DNA of 64,000 nt from Bradyrhizobium sp. 138 (GTDB lineage Bacteria; Pseudomonadota; Alphaproteobacteria; Rhizobiales; Xanthobacteraceae), in contig NZ_JADPKT010000003.1 of NCBI RefSeq assembly GCF_023074075.1, positions 62,001-126,000 of the forward strand, in the 5' to 3' direction. Position numbers and translations under genes: made by a program. Position 1 is the first letter of the stretch, and the number at the start of each line of letters is the position of its first letter. Under the pieces are notes generated by a model. It had not been told where the DNA came from, ran no database searches, and worked only from the letters and a program-made list of their open reading frames with translations. Of this stretch, positions 16,927 through 24,986 are shown piece by piece.

Positions 16927-17817
16927 ATGACCCGGTTTGACGGCGAGGTGTCGCCAGCCTTCGAGATCGTGGAGCCCGCGCAATGGCGCGCGCCTGTCAT
17001 CTTCAACTCGCCCCATTCCGGTTCGACCTATCCGGACGAATTCCTCGCAGCCTCCAGGATCGACCTGCCGACACTGCGGCGATCCGAAGATTCGTTCATG
17101 GACGAGCTGATCGGCCATTTAAGCGAGCGCGGCTTTCCGACCGTCAGGGTGAATTTTCCCCGCTCCTATGTCGACGTCAATCGCGAACCCTATGAGCTCG
17201 ATCCCCGCATGTTCAGCGGACGGCTGCCGAGCTTTGCCAATACCCGCTCGATGCGGGTCGCCGGCGGCCTCGGCACTATTCCGCGCGTGGTCGGCGACGG
17301 CCAGGAGATCTATCGCGACCGCATCCTGGTCGACGATGCGCTGGGGCGGATCGAGACGCTGTACAAGCCCTATCATCGCGCGCTGCGCCGGCTGATCAAC
17401 AAGGTGCACCAGATGTTCGGCACCGTGGTGCTGGTGGACTGCCACTCGATGCCCTCGGTCGGTGTCAGCAGAGACGAGCCGCGCCGGCCCGACGTCGTGA
17501 TCGGCGATCGCTACGGCACGAGCTGCACACCGCTTCTGCCGGACCTGGTCGAGGAGACCATGACGGGGCTCGGCTATTCGATCGGCCGCAACAAGCCCTA
17601 CGCCGGCGGCTTCATCACCGAGCATTACGGCAATCCGGCGAGCGGCCTGCACGCGGTGCAGCTCGAACTCAACCGCGCGATCTACATGGACGAGCGGCGG
17701 CGCGAGCGCAGTCCACGCTTTGCGCAGGTGGCGACCGATTTCGGCGTTCTTGCCGACATGCTGGCGACCACGATTCCGTTCGGCGACCTCGGCCCGTTCC
17801 AGGCCGCGGCAGAATAG
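16927..17817 (+). CDS. N-formylglutamate amidohydrolase family protein
   Basis: The 296-residue protein fits the zinc-dependent amidohydrolase family that includes HutG. The motifs visible are VIFNSPHSGSTYP (metal-binding His), RSEDSFMDEL, a YVDVNREPYELDP stretch, LVDCHSMPSVG and the late GGFITEHYGNP, followed by LELNRAIYMDE. No hut genes are nearby, so a role in histidine breakdown is not supported by context. Rhizobiales genomes often place this gene beside cpdR, as here. A start at 16876 is also open, but 16927 gives the usual N-terminus. Confidence 0.88.
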   Translation: MTRFDGEVSPAFEIVEPAQWRAPVIFNSPHSGSTYPDEFLAASRIDLPTLRRSEDSFMDELIGHLSERGFPTVRVNFPRSYVDVNREPYELDPRMFSGRLPSFANTRSMRVAGGLGTIPRVVGDGQEIYRDRILVDDALGRIETLYKPYHRALRRLINKVHQMFGTVVLVDCHSMPSVGVSRDEPRRPDVVIGDRYGTSCTPLLPDLVEETMTGLGYSIGRNKPYAGGFITEHYGNPASGLHAVQLELNRAIYMDERRRERSPRFAQVATDFGVLADMLATTIPFGDLGPFQAAAE

Positions 17818-17912
17818 GCGCCGGCTTCTCTCTCGAGTGACGAAGTTTCGGGTGCGAGCGCGTTTTCGCTTCGCAAGCTTGCGCACCTTAAAATGAAAAC
17901 GGCGGCCGCAAG

Positions 17913-17947
17913 AAAAAAGGGCCGCTCGCGAATGACGCAAGCGGCCC
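17913..17947 (-). terminator. Rho-independent terminator of the small RNA
   Basis: GGGCCGCT and its complement form an eight-pair G+C-rich stem with extra inner pairs, followed on the minus strand by six T residues. It could also stop read-through toward the end of the amidohydrolase gene. Confidence 0.8.
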
Positions 17948-18003
17948 AAGTCTAGGGAGGAAACGCCCAAGGAGGGCAGCGGTAACGCAAAGCGCTACCG
18001 CAC
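17913..18003 (-). ncRNA. mmgR: Probable MmgR/alpha-r8-family trans-acting small RNA
   Basis: On the minus strand, about 90 bases show a complete small-RNA layout. A 5' stem-loop is formed by GCGGTA and TACCGC arms (17979-17984 with 17996-18001). A single-stranded region carries TTTCCTCCCT at 17963-17954. A terminator hairpin (17919-17926 paired with 17940-17947) follows, with a T tract to 17913. From memory, this ten-base CU-rich word between two hairpins is the invariant part of the alpha-r8 (MmgR) family, which in Sinorhizobium limits polyhydroxybutyrate storage and binds Hfq. The CU-rich loop could pair with ribosome-binding sites. The ends are estimates. No protein gene overlaps it with family support. 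Confidence 0.72.
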
Positions 18004-18009
18004 CGCAAC

Positions 18010-18038
18010 AATATGCGACCGCGACGCACAAAGTGCAA
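18010..18038 (-). promoter_or_regulatory. Promoter of the small RNA
   Basis: On the minus strand TTGCAC (18038-18033) and CATATT (18015-18010) are 17 bases apart. The start would fall at about 18003, just ahead of the first hairpin of the RNA. Confidence 0.6.
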
Positions 18039-18343
18039 GGGCTTTTGAGCCGTTTCCCATGCAATATGGACATGGCTCAGTTGCTTCTACGGAAACCCAG
18101 ATTCAGTTTCTTTGATAAGGAAATTCAATGGGTTGATAGATGTTTGCATGCGAACGAGGCATGGTCGGAACTAAGTTTTCAACGCCGTGATCGATATTTG
18201 GCCAGGAGATGACTGAGATGAGGCAGCCGGCCGCGGCATTCAAAATACCAGGGAGCAAAGCCAAGACGGCGCTGCAAGATCCTGCCGAATTGAGCTAGGC
18301 AAGAGACGAGCTTCACCCAACTTTCGCTTTGAGGATTCGGCCT

Positions 18344-19126
18344 GTGACGGTGATCGACTTCTCCGCCTTCATCGGACGGCTCGCCACCGCCTCCGGCGAA
18401 ACCATCCTGCCATTCTTCCGCACCTCGTTGTCGATCGACGACAAGAGCAAGACCAGGGATTTCGATCCCGTGACGGAGGCCGACCGCGCCGCCGAGGCGG
18501 TGATGCGGCGGCTGATCAAGGCCAACTTCCCCCAGCACGGCATCGTCGGCGAGGAATTCGGCAACGAGCGCGAGGACGCCGACTATGTCTGGGTGCTCGA
18601 TCCCATCGACGGCACCAAATCCTTCATCGGCGGCTTTCCGATCTGGGGCACGCTGATCGCACTGCTGCACAAGGGCGCGCCGGTGTTCGGCATGATGCAT
18701 CAGCCCTTCATCGGCGAGCGCTTCTCCGGCGACAACGGCTCGGCCAACTACAAGGGCCCCTCCGGCGAGCGCCGGCTCCAGGTCCGCCGCTGCGCCTCGC
18801 TCTCGGAAGCCACGACCTACACCACCAGCCCTCTGCTGATGAACGAGCGCGACCGCGCCATCTTCGGCCGTATCGAGCAGGACGCGCGGCTGTCGCGCTA
18901 TGGCGGCGACTGCTACTCCTATTGCATGCTGGCGGCGGGCCATGTCGATCTCGTGGTCGAGACCGAGCTGAAGCCTTATGATATCGCGGCGCTGATCCCG
19001 ATCGTGACCGGCGCCGGCGGCGTCGTCACCACGTGGGAAGGCAAGCCGGCCCAGGGCGGCGGCCGCATCATCGCCGCCGGCGACGCCAGGGTTCACGAAG
19101 AAGCGCTGAAGCTTTTGAACCAATAG
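18344..19126 (+). CDS. hisN: Histidinol-phosphatase, inositol monophosphatase family
   Basis: The 260-residue Mg-dependent phosphatase has the three IMPase metal motifs: EADRAAE, GEEFG, and DPIDGTKSFIGGFPIWGTLIAL, with the final Asp in LKPYDIAALIP. The length and the FIGGFPIWGTLI variant fit the HisN-type histidinol-phosphate phosphatases that complete histidine synthesis in actinobacteria and alphaproteobacteria, rather than SuhB. I use the GTG at 18344 because GAGGA lies eight bases upstream; a TTG at 18329 has none. It is followed after 20 bases by the Bug-type binding protein. Confidence 0.87.
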   Translation: MTVIDFSAFIGRLATASGETILPFFRTSLSIDDKSKTRDFDPVTEADRAAEAVMRRLIKANFPQHGIVGEEFGNEREDADYVWVLDPIDGTKSFIGGFPIWGTLIALLHKGAPVFGMMHQPFIGERFSGDNGSANYKGPSGERRLQVRRCASLSEATTYTTSPLLMNERDRAIFGRIEQDARLSRYGGDCYSYCMLAAGHVDLVVETELKPYDIAALIPIVTGAGGVVTTWEGKPAQGGGRIIAAGDARVHEEALKLLNQ

Positions 19127-19146
19127 CAAGCGAGCGGAGGGCTTGC

Positions 19147-20136
19147 ATGATTCTCTCACGCAGGCTGCTCGTTGAATTGTTCGTGAGATTGTTCTTGGGA
19201 TTGTTCCTGCTGCTGCCGTCCCTGGCATCGGCGCAGAACTTTCCGGTCAAGCCGATCAAGCTGATCGTGCCGTTCCCGGCCGGCGGGCCCAACGACATCA
19301 TCGCCCGGGTCGTCGGCCAGCGCATGTCTGAACTGTGCGGTCAGCCGGTGTTGATCGACAATCGCGGCGGACAGGGTGGCGTGCTCGGCACCGACGCCGT
19401 AGCGAAGAGCCAGCCCGACGGCTACACCGTCGCGATCTCCTCGGCCGGCGCCCTCGCAATCAGCTCGAGCATGGAGAAGGTCGCCTACGAGACCCTCACC
19501 GATCTCACCCCGGTAACGCTGGTCGCAACCGTGCCGGAAATGCTCGTCGTCGCCGCCAATGTGCCCGCAAAGGACGTCAGCGAATTGATCGCGTTGGCCA
19601 GGGCGCAGCCGGGCAAGCTCAACTTCGCCTCCACCGGCGCCGGCAGCCTGCCGCATCTCGCCGGTGAATTGTTCAAGCTGACGGCCGGGATCGACATCGT
19701 CCACGTACCCTATCGCGGCGCCGCGCCTGCGGTGAACGACCTCCTGGGCCAGCAGGTGCAGATGGCGTTCTTCGATCTCCCGGCGCTGCTGCCGCAGGTC
19801 AGGGCGGGCGCCCTGCGCCCCATTGCGGTCGGCTCGGCCGAACGCGCACCGACCGCGCCTGATGTACCGACCACCGCGGAAGCCGGCTTTCCCGATCTAC
19901 GCATCGTGAACTGGTACGGCATGGTCGCGCCCAAGGGCACGCCGAAGGAGATCATCGCCGCGTTGCATGGCCTGGTCACGAAGGCAATGGCAGATCCCGC
20001 GGTGAAGGAAAAGCTCGCCGCCCAAGGCGCGACGCTGATCGGCGATGAGCCGGAGCATTTTCGTCAATTCATTGCGGACGAAACCAAGAAGTGGGCGAAG
20101 GTGATCAAGGACGCTGGCGTAGAGACGGCGAAGTAG
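19147..20136 (+). CDS. Bug-type tripartite tricarboxylate transporter substrate-binding protein
   Basis: This 329-residue periplasmic protein belongs to the TctC/Bug family. The signal peptide spans about residues 1-30. The mature N-terminus has the hallmark PVKPIKLIVPFPAGGPNDI, then IDNRGGQGGVLGTDAVAKSQPDG and the late VNDLLGQQVQMAF. GGAGGG lies five bases before the ATG. The TctAB membrane genes are absent here; Bradyrhizobium has many orphan Bug proteins, so the ligand is unknown. It is convergent with a LysR gene, with a hairpin between them. Confidence 0.9.
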   Translation: MILSRRLLVELFVRLFLGLFLLLPSLASAQNFPVKPIKLIVPFPAGGPNDIIARVVGQRMSELCGQPVLIDNRGGQGGVLGTDAVAKSQPDGYTVAISSAGALAISSSMEKVAYETLTDLTPVTLVATVPEMLVVAANVPAKDVSELIALARAQPGKLNFASTGAGSLPHLAGELFKLTAGIDIVHVPYRGAAPAVNDLLGQQVQMAFFDLPALLPQVRAGALRPIAVGSAERAPTAPDVPTTAEAGFPDLRIVNWYGMVAPKGTPKEIIAALHGLVTKAMADPAVKEKLAAQGATLIGDEPEHFRQFIADETKKWAKVIKDAGVETAK

Positions 20137-20141
20137 ACTTG

Positions 20142-20163
20142 CTTACCCTCCCTGGAGGGTAAG
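20142..20163. terminator. Hairpin between convergent genes
   Basis: CTTACCCTCC at 20142-20151 and GGAGGGTAAG at 20154-20163 are perfect ten-base arms separated by two bases. There is no long T tract, so termination is inferred from its place between two facing genes. Confidence 0.5.
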
Positions 20164-20170
20164 AGTACCC

Positions 20171-21061
20171 TCACACCGCCGCCGCCCGCAGATGCTCCAC
20201 CAGCATCTTGGCCGGCTTTGGCAGCGCCTTGAAGCTGCGCGCGCAGATCACGAGCCTTCGGTTGGCGAAAGCATCGCGCAGGCGGACCATGGCGAGCGGC
20301 ATGGTCTTGGCGCAGCGGCGGGCGGCGGCTTCGGGCACCAGCGCCACGCCGACGTCAGCGGCGACCATCTGGCAGATCGCGTCGAAATCGCGCAGGCGCG
20401 CACGGAAATGCGGGCGCATGCCGAGCCGGGCCGCGTGCTTGGAGATGTGCATCTGAAGCGCGGTGGCGCTGGTCAGGCCGACGAAGTCGCAAGCTCCCGC
20501 CTCCTGAAAGTCGATCTGGCGGCGGCCGGCGAACGGGCCGCGACGTGAGGTCACCAGCGTCAGACGATCCTCGCTGAAGGGGAAACGCTCGATATGCTCG
20601 GGCAGTGCGTGCTCGGCAGCGAAGCCGAGATCGGCGGCGCCCGCGGTGATCGCCGCGGCAATGTCGGTGCTCTCGCGCTCCTCGATGTCGATGGCGACGT
20701 CGCGATGCTCGCGCAGGAAGCCGGCGAGCGCTTTCGGCAGATGCTCCGACAGGCCCGACGTGTTGGCGAGGAAATGCACGCTGGCGCGCACGCCAGAGGC
20801 AAAGCCGGCGAGATCACCGCGCATGGCATCGATCTGGTGGATGACGAGCCGCGCATGATCGAGCAGGCTCTCCCCGGCCGCCGTCAATTCGACGCCGCGC
20901 CGCCCGCGCTTGAGCAGCGCGACGCCGAGCGCATCCTCGAGCCCCTTGATGCGCGCGCTGGCCGAAGCCAGCGCCAGATGCGAGCGCTCGGCGCCGCGCG
21001 TGATGCTGCGCTGGTCGGCGACCGCGATGAAGAGCTGGAGGTCGACGAGGTCGAAGCGCAT
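20171..21061 (-). CDS. LysR-family transcriptional regulator
   Basis: The 296-residue protein has the LysR helix-turn-helix in its first 60 residues: LVDLQLFIAVADQRSITRGAE, then SASARIKGLEDALGVALLKR. It is followed by VELTAAGESLLDHAR and a periplasmic-binding-like effector domain. It is divergent from the TauE/SafE exporter, 170 bases apart, which is the standard arrangement for a regulator and its target, so it may control that exporter. The effector is unknown. The length is typical. Confidence 0.9.
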   Translation of the reverse strand: MRFDLVDLQLFIAVADQRSITRGAERSHLALASASARIKGLEDALGVALLKRGRRGVELTAAGESLLDHARLVIHQIDAMRGDLAGFASGVRASVHFLANTSGLSEHLPKALAGFLREHRDVAIDIEERESTDIAAAITAGAADLGFAAEHALPEHIERFPFSEDRLTLVTSRRGPFAGRRQIDFQEAGACDFVGLTSATALQMHISKHAARLGMRPHFRARLRDFDAICQMVAADVGVALVPEAAARRCAKTMPLAMVRLRDAFANRRLVICARSFKALPKPAKMLVEHLRAAAV

Positions 21062-21084
21062 GACAGGTCTCTTTCTTATTGTTG

Positions 21085-21154
21085 GAGCATGATCTTGTCG
21101 GAAAACCGCTGCGCACTTTGCGCTAACGCGGCCCTTCGGGTCCGGATCATGCTC
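21085..21154. repeat. Dispersed palindromic repeat (GAGCATGATC type)
   Basis: GAGCATGATC at 21085-21094 and GATCATGCTC at 21145-21154 frame a 70-base element with a GGAAAACCG box. Elements with these words are common in intergenic DNA of Rhizobiales. It lies between the LysR start and the TauE start, so it may overlap their promoters. Confidence 0.7.
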
Positions 21155-21231
21155 TAGCCTTCGCCCAGAACGAAGGCAGTCTCCGTAACCTCCAGATTGT
21201 GCGCCCGCGCAGCTTCAGTCAATGTGCAGAT

Positions 21232-21984
21232 ATGATCGACCCGCTCCTCATCGTCATCGCCGCCGTCTTCTTGCTTGCCGGATTCGTCAAGGGCGTGGTC
21301 GGGCTCGGCCTGCCGACGGTGTCCATGGGCCTGCTCGCGGTGAGCATGGCCCCGAGCCGCGCGATCGCCATCGTGATCGTGCCCGCCATCGTCACCAACA
21401 TCTGGCAGACCTTCGGCGGCCCGTATTTGCGCGACATTCTGCGGCGGCTGTGGCCGCTGATGATCGGCACCGTGATCGGCTGCTGGCTCAATGCCGGCGC
21501 GCTGACCGGGCCGCATGCGCGCTACGGCACGATCGTGCTCGGCGCCCTGCTCGTCATCTACGCCGTGATCGGTCTGAACAAGTTCAAGTTCCACGTCGCG
21601 CCGCAGAACGAGAAATGGGTCGGCGGCGTGGTCGGCGTCGTCACCGGCGTGATCTCGGCCTCGACCGGGGTGCAGGTGATCCCCTCGATGCCGTTCATGC
21701 AGGCGATCGGCATGGAGAAGGACGAGCTGGTGCAAGCGCTCGGTGTGTTCTTCACGACGGCAACGCTGGCGCTCGCCTTCAACCTCACCGCCGTTGGGTT
21801 GATGACGCCAACCAATGCCGTGCCGGGCGCCGTCGGCCTCACCATGGCCTTTGCCGGCATGTTCATCGGCCAATCGGTGCGGGCGCGGATGCCGGCCGAA
21901 GCGTTCCGTCGCTGGTTCCTGATCGCGATGATCCTGCTCGGCCTGTATCTCGCCGGCAGCGCGCTGCTGAAGGAGTTCGCGTAA
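21232..21984 (+). CDS. TauE/SafE-family sulfite/organic-anion exporter
   Basis: This 250-residue membrane protein has about eight hydrophobic helices arranged as the two repeats of the TauE/SafE (DUF81) family. The repeats show the signatures [23 protein letters not shown] and, in the second half, GVVTGVISASTGVQVIPSMPFMQAIG, each with the usual glycine-rich turn. Members export sulfite, sulfoacetate or other small anions. I placed the start at 21232 because this gives the family's N-terminal helix directly. Possible control by the divergent LysR gene is inferred. Confidence 0.87.
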   Translation: MIDPLLIVIAAVFLLAGFVKGVVGLGLPTVSMGLLAVSMAPSRAIAIVIVPAIVTNIWQTFGGPYLRDILRRLWPLMIGTVIGCWLNAGALTGPHARYGTIVLGALLVIYAVIGLNKFKFHVAPQNEKWVGGVVGVVTGVISASTGVQVIPSMPFMQAIGMEKDELVQALGVFFTTATLALAFNLTAVGLMTPTNAVPGAVGLTMAFAGMFIGQSVRARMPAEAFRRWFLIAMILLGLYLAGSALLKEFA

Positions 21985-21999
21985 GCACAGCATCACGGA

Positions 22000-22127
22000 T
22001 TGCGCGAAGCGCAAACCGCGATGCGTAACCCACCAACTTCGTTCCGCATGTGAGGAGGCATGGTGAGTTACGCGAGTTACGCCTAGCGACTGCGCTTCGC
22101 GCAGCCGCGGGGCTAACCCACCCTACG
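22000..22127. repeat. Dispersed intergenic repeat with ACCCACCCTAC words
   Basis: The gap between the TauE and LysE genes contains two copies of GTTACGC-like words and the ACCCACCCTACG end that recurs near 57001-57013. The internal inverted symmetry is partial. I see no gene in it. Confidence 0.45.
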
Positions 22128-22149
22128 AAGTCATTCGTTCGAATGACTT
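22128..22149. terminator. Short hairpin overlapping the LysE stop codon
   Basis: AAGTCATTCG (22128-22137) and CGAATGACTT (22140-22149) are perfect ten-base arms, and the right arm includes part of the stop codon of the minus-strand gene. Its position between convergent genes suggests it ends transcription, though no T tract is present. Confidence 0.4.
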
Positions 22150-22780
22150 ACCGCGTCTCCAGCATGGCGACGCGGATGCCGAGATAGATGAAGAGGCCGC
22201 CGAGCGCGCGGTTGACCCAGGCGATCGCGCCCTCGGATTTGCGCAGCCGATGCGCGGCTTTCGCGGCAAACGCCGCCAGCACCAGGCACCACAGCGTCCC
22301 CGTGCAGATGAAGATCAGGCCGAGCGTCAGGAACGCGAGCGGCTTATGCGGTGAATCGGCTGCGACGAATTGCGGCAGGAAGGCCAGGAAGAACAGCGCG
22401 ACCTTGGGATTGAGCGCGTTGGTGAAGACCCCCTGCAGGAAGACCCGCCGCAGCGAGCTCCGCACCGGCTCGTCGATCGCTGCCGCGAGCACCGGGCGCG
22501 ACCACAGCATCTGCAGCCCTGTGACGACCAGATAGGCCGCGCCGACCAGCTTCAGGATCGAGAAGGCGGTCGACGAGGCCATCAGCAGGGCCGAAAGGCC
22601 GATCGCCGCGGCCGCGACATGGACAAAACAGCCGCAACTGATGCCGAATGCGGCCGCGGCGCCGCCGCGCCAGCCCATCTGCATGCTGCGGCCGATGACG
22701 TAGACGGAATCAGGCCCCGGCGTGATGTTGAGAAGCACCCCCGACAGGATGAACAGCCAGATCTCGTGAATGCCCAACAT
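22148..22780 (-). CDS. LysE-family amino-acid exporter
   Basis: The 210-residue inner-membrane protein has six helices of the RhtB/LysE type. It shows LLNITPGPDSVYVIGRS at the N-terminus (family PGPD motif), a GISCGCFVHVAAAAIGLSALL helix, and FTNALNPKVALFFLAFLPQF, the most conserved stretch. I start at 22780, where the family sequence opens; 22813 is also open. It is the second RhtB-type gene in the window, not adjacent to the first and not obviously a recent duplicate. Confidence 0.88.
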   Translation of the reverse strand: MLGIHEIWLFILSGVLLNITPGPDSVYVIGRSMQMGWRGGAAAAFGISCGCFVHVAAAAIGLSALLMASSTAFSILKLVGAAYLVVTGLQMLWSRPVLAAAIDEPVRSSLRRVFLQGVFTNALNPKVALFFLAFLPQFVAADSPHKPLAFLTLGLIFICTGTLWCLVLAAFAAKAAHRLRKSEGAIAWVNRALGGLFIYLGIRVAMLETR

Positions 22781-22998
22781 ATGTGACGTGCCCTCGCCGC
22801 CGGCTCGAAACACGGGCTTAGTCGGTTCGTCCCACCCCGTCCACCGCCGGAATTGCGTAGGATTTACCTCGAATTTGCAATGCGGATCCTACTTTCGCTC
22901 GGCCTCATCTGCTCTATAAAGGTGGGGTTCTTGAAATGCAGGATTCGAGGCGACTGCCACGCCGTGGCCGGTCTGTCCTCACTTGGAGCTGCGAGAAT

Positions 22999-24795
22999 AT
23001 GGAAAGACGCCTGGCCGCCATCGTCTGCGCCGATGTCGCCGGCTATTCGCGCATGATGGGCAGCGACGAGGCCGGCACACATGCCGCCTTCAAGGCCCAT
23101 CGCGCCGCGATCCACCCCATCATCCTCAATCACGGCGGCCGGGTCGTCAAAAACACCGGCGACGGCTTCCTGCTGGAGTTCCCCTCGATTGTCGGAGCCA
23201 CCGAGGCCGCGATCGCGATGCAGACGCTGATGGCGGAGCGCAACCACCATCTGCCGGCCGACCGCGCCATGCAGTTCCGCCTCGGCATTCACATGGGCGA
23301 CGTCATCGCCGACGAGGACGAAGTATTCGGTGACGATGTCAACATTGCCGTCCGCCTGGAATCGGTGGCGAGCCCTGGCGGCTTCGCGATCTCGGCCAAG
23401 GCCTATCGCGAGGCGAGCAAGCATCTCACCGTGCTGCTGACCGATGCCGGCGACCATCGCTTCAAGAACATCAAGGATGCGGTCGGAGTCTGGACCTGGA
23501 CGCCTGAGGGCGCACCGGCGCTCGCGCCCGAGCTCCGGGAGGCATCCGCCCTCTCGCAACAGTACCGCACCGCAATCGTCGGCGTGCTGCCCTTCGCCAA
23601 TCTCAGCGACGCCCAGGACGAATATTTCTCCGACGGCCTCACCGAGGATCTGATCCATGCGCTGTCGCTGCAATCCTTCTACCGCGTGCTGAGCCGCAAC
23701 TCGACCTTCGCCTTCAAGGGCAAGAACACCAGCACGCGGCTGATCGCGCGCGAGATCGATGCCACCTACCTGATCCAGGGCTCGGTGCGGCGCGCCGGCG
23801 CCAAGATCCGCGTTACCGCCGAGCTGATCGCGCCGGAGACTGGCGAGCAGCTCTGGACCGGCCGCTACGACCGCGACATCGGCGATTTGTTCGCGATGCA
23901 GGACGAGATCACCACCAACCTGTCCGCCGCCATCGCCACCGAGATCGTCCGGGCCGAGGCCTCGGCGCCGGCGCGGCTCTCGACCGATGTGAGCGCCTGG
24001 GACCGCTTCCTCAAGGGCCTGTCGCACTACTACCGCCACACCAAAGAAGACCTGGCCGCCGCCGTCGACCTGTTCCGCGAGGCCATCCGGCTCGATCCCA
24101 AACTGTCGATCGCGCACGCCTATCTCGCCACGATCCAGATCCAGAGCATCCAGTTCGGCTGGGTCAAGGGCACGCGTGAGATGTGGGCCGAGGCGATGAA
24201 CCTGGCTGAGACCAGCGTGCGGCTCGACCCGCGCTCCTCCTTCGCGTTCTCGATCCTGTCCTGGGCCCATGCGATGGAGGGGCACTACGAGGCCGCGATG
24301 GACGCCGCCAAGCGTGCGGTCGCGCTCAACCCCTATGACAACGGCGCGCGCGGCGTGCTCGGCATCTGCCATTTCGTGATCGGCGAGCACCGCGAGGCGA
24401 TCGAGCTGTTTTCGATGGCGGCGCAGCGCGACAACAGCGACCCGCGCTACCAATGGGCGGCGCTGAACGCCTTCAGCCACTATCTGTTGCGCCAATATGA
24501 CGCGACCCTGTCATGGGCCCGCGAGCAGCTCTACATCAACCCGAACCACATGCAGGCGTTGGCGATCCGCGCTGCGGCGTTGGCCCAGATGGGACGGAGT
24601 GGCGAGGCGAGCGAGGCCGTCGGCGTGCTGATGGGAGATTATCCAACCCTGAATGTCGACAGGCACTTGCGCAACTTCCACTGGAAGCGGCCTGAGGACC
24701 TCGCCCATTACCGCGAGGGGTTGCTCAAGGCCGGCGTGCCGCTCGGCAAGCTGACCCTGGTGCAGAGCGACGTCAGACGCGCCGCCGAGTCCTGA
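22999..24795 (+). CDS. Class III adenylate cyclase with TolB-like and TPR regions
   Basis: The 598-residue cytosolic protein begins at the cyclase domain. ADVAGYSRMMGSDEAGT carries the first metal-binding Asp and NTGDGFLLEF the second; the domain covers about residues 1-170. Residues about 190-320 form a TolB-like N-terminal/FlgO-type region (VGVLPFANLSDAQDEYFSDGLTEDL), followed by four or more TPR-like repeats to the C-terminus. This architecture is expanded in Bradyrhizobium, where such cyclases make cAMP in response to unknown signals. The start at 22999 puts the catalytic domain at the N-terminus as in relatives; an upstream ATG is less likely. It is monocistronic. Confidence 0.88.
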   Translation: MERRLAAIVCADVAGYSRMMGSDEAGTHAAFKAHRAAIHPIILNHGGRVVKNTGDGFLLEFPSIVGATEAAIAMQTLMAERNHHLPADRAMQFRLGIHMGDVIADEDEVFGDDVNIAVRLESVASPGGFAISAKAYREASKHLTVLLTDAGDHRFKNIKDAVGVWTWTPEGAPALAPELREASALSQQYRTAIVGVLPFANLSDAQDEYFSDGLTEDLIHALSLQSFYRVLSRNSTFAFKGKNTSTRLIAREIDATYLIQGSVRRAGAKIRVTAELIAPETGEQLWTGRYDRDIGDLFAMQDEITTNLSAAIATEIVRAEASAPARLSTDVSAWDRFLKGLSHYYRHTKEDLAAAVDLFREAIRLDPKLSIAHAYLATIQIQSIQFGWVKGTREMWAEAMNLAETSVRLDPRSSFAFSILSWAHAMEGHYEAAMDAAKRAVALNPYDNGARGVLGICHFVIGEHREAIELFSMAAQRDNSDPRYQWAALNAFSHYLLRQYDATLSWAREQLYINPNHMQALAIRAAALAQMGRSGEASEAVGVLMGDYPTLNVDRHLRNFHWKRPEDLAHYREGLLKAGVPLGKLTLVQSDVRRAAES

Positions 24796-24986
24796 ACGCC
24801 GCCAAGGGCTCTTAACAGTTCCTGATCGGTCCCCCGGCAAATCCGCCGGCTTTGTTGACACGAGAGTGAATTCGGCCACACTCCGCTACACGCTGAAGTA
24901 GTATAGCCTGCTGTCGGTTTGTTAGGACTTTCCGCGCTCTAACAGCGCGCCTGCGCATTTCGATTCGCTGTTTCAGGATTTGGGCC

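Noticed and set aside
17888-18073. 61-residue minus-strand frame over the small RNA
   Set aside because: It crosses the proposed promoter, hairpins and terminator of the RNA, starts upstream of the predicted transcript start and has no family.
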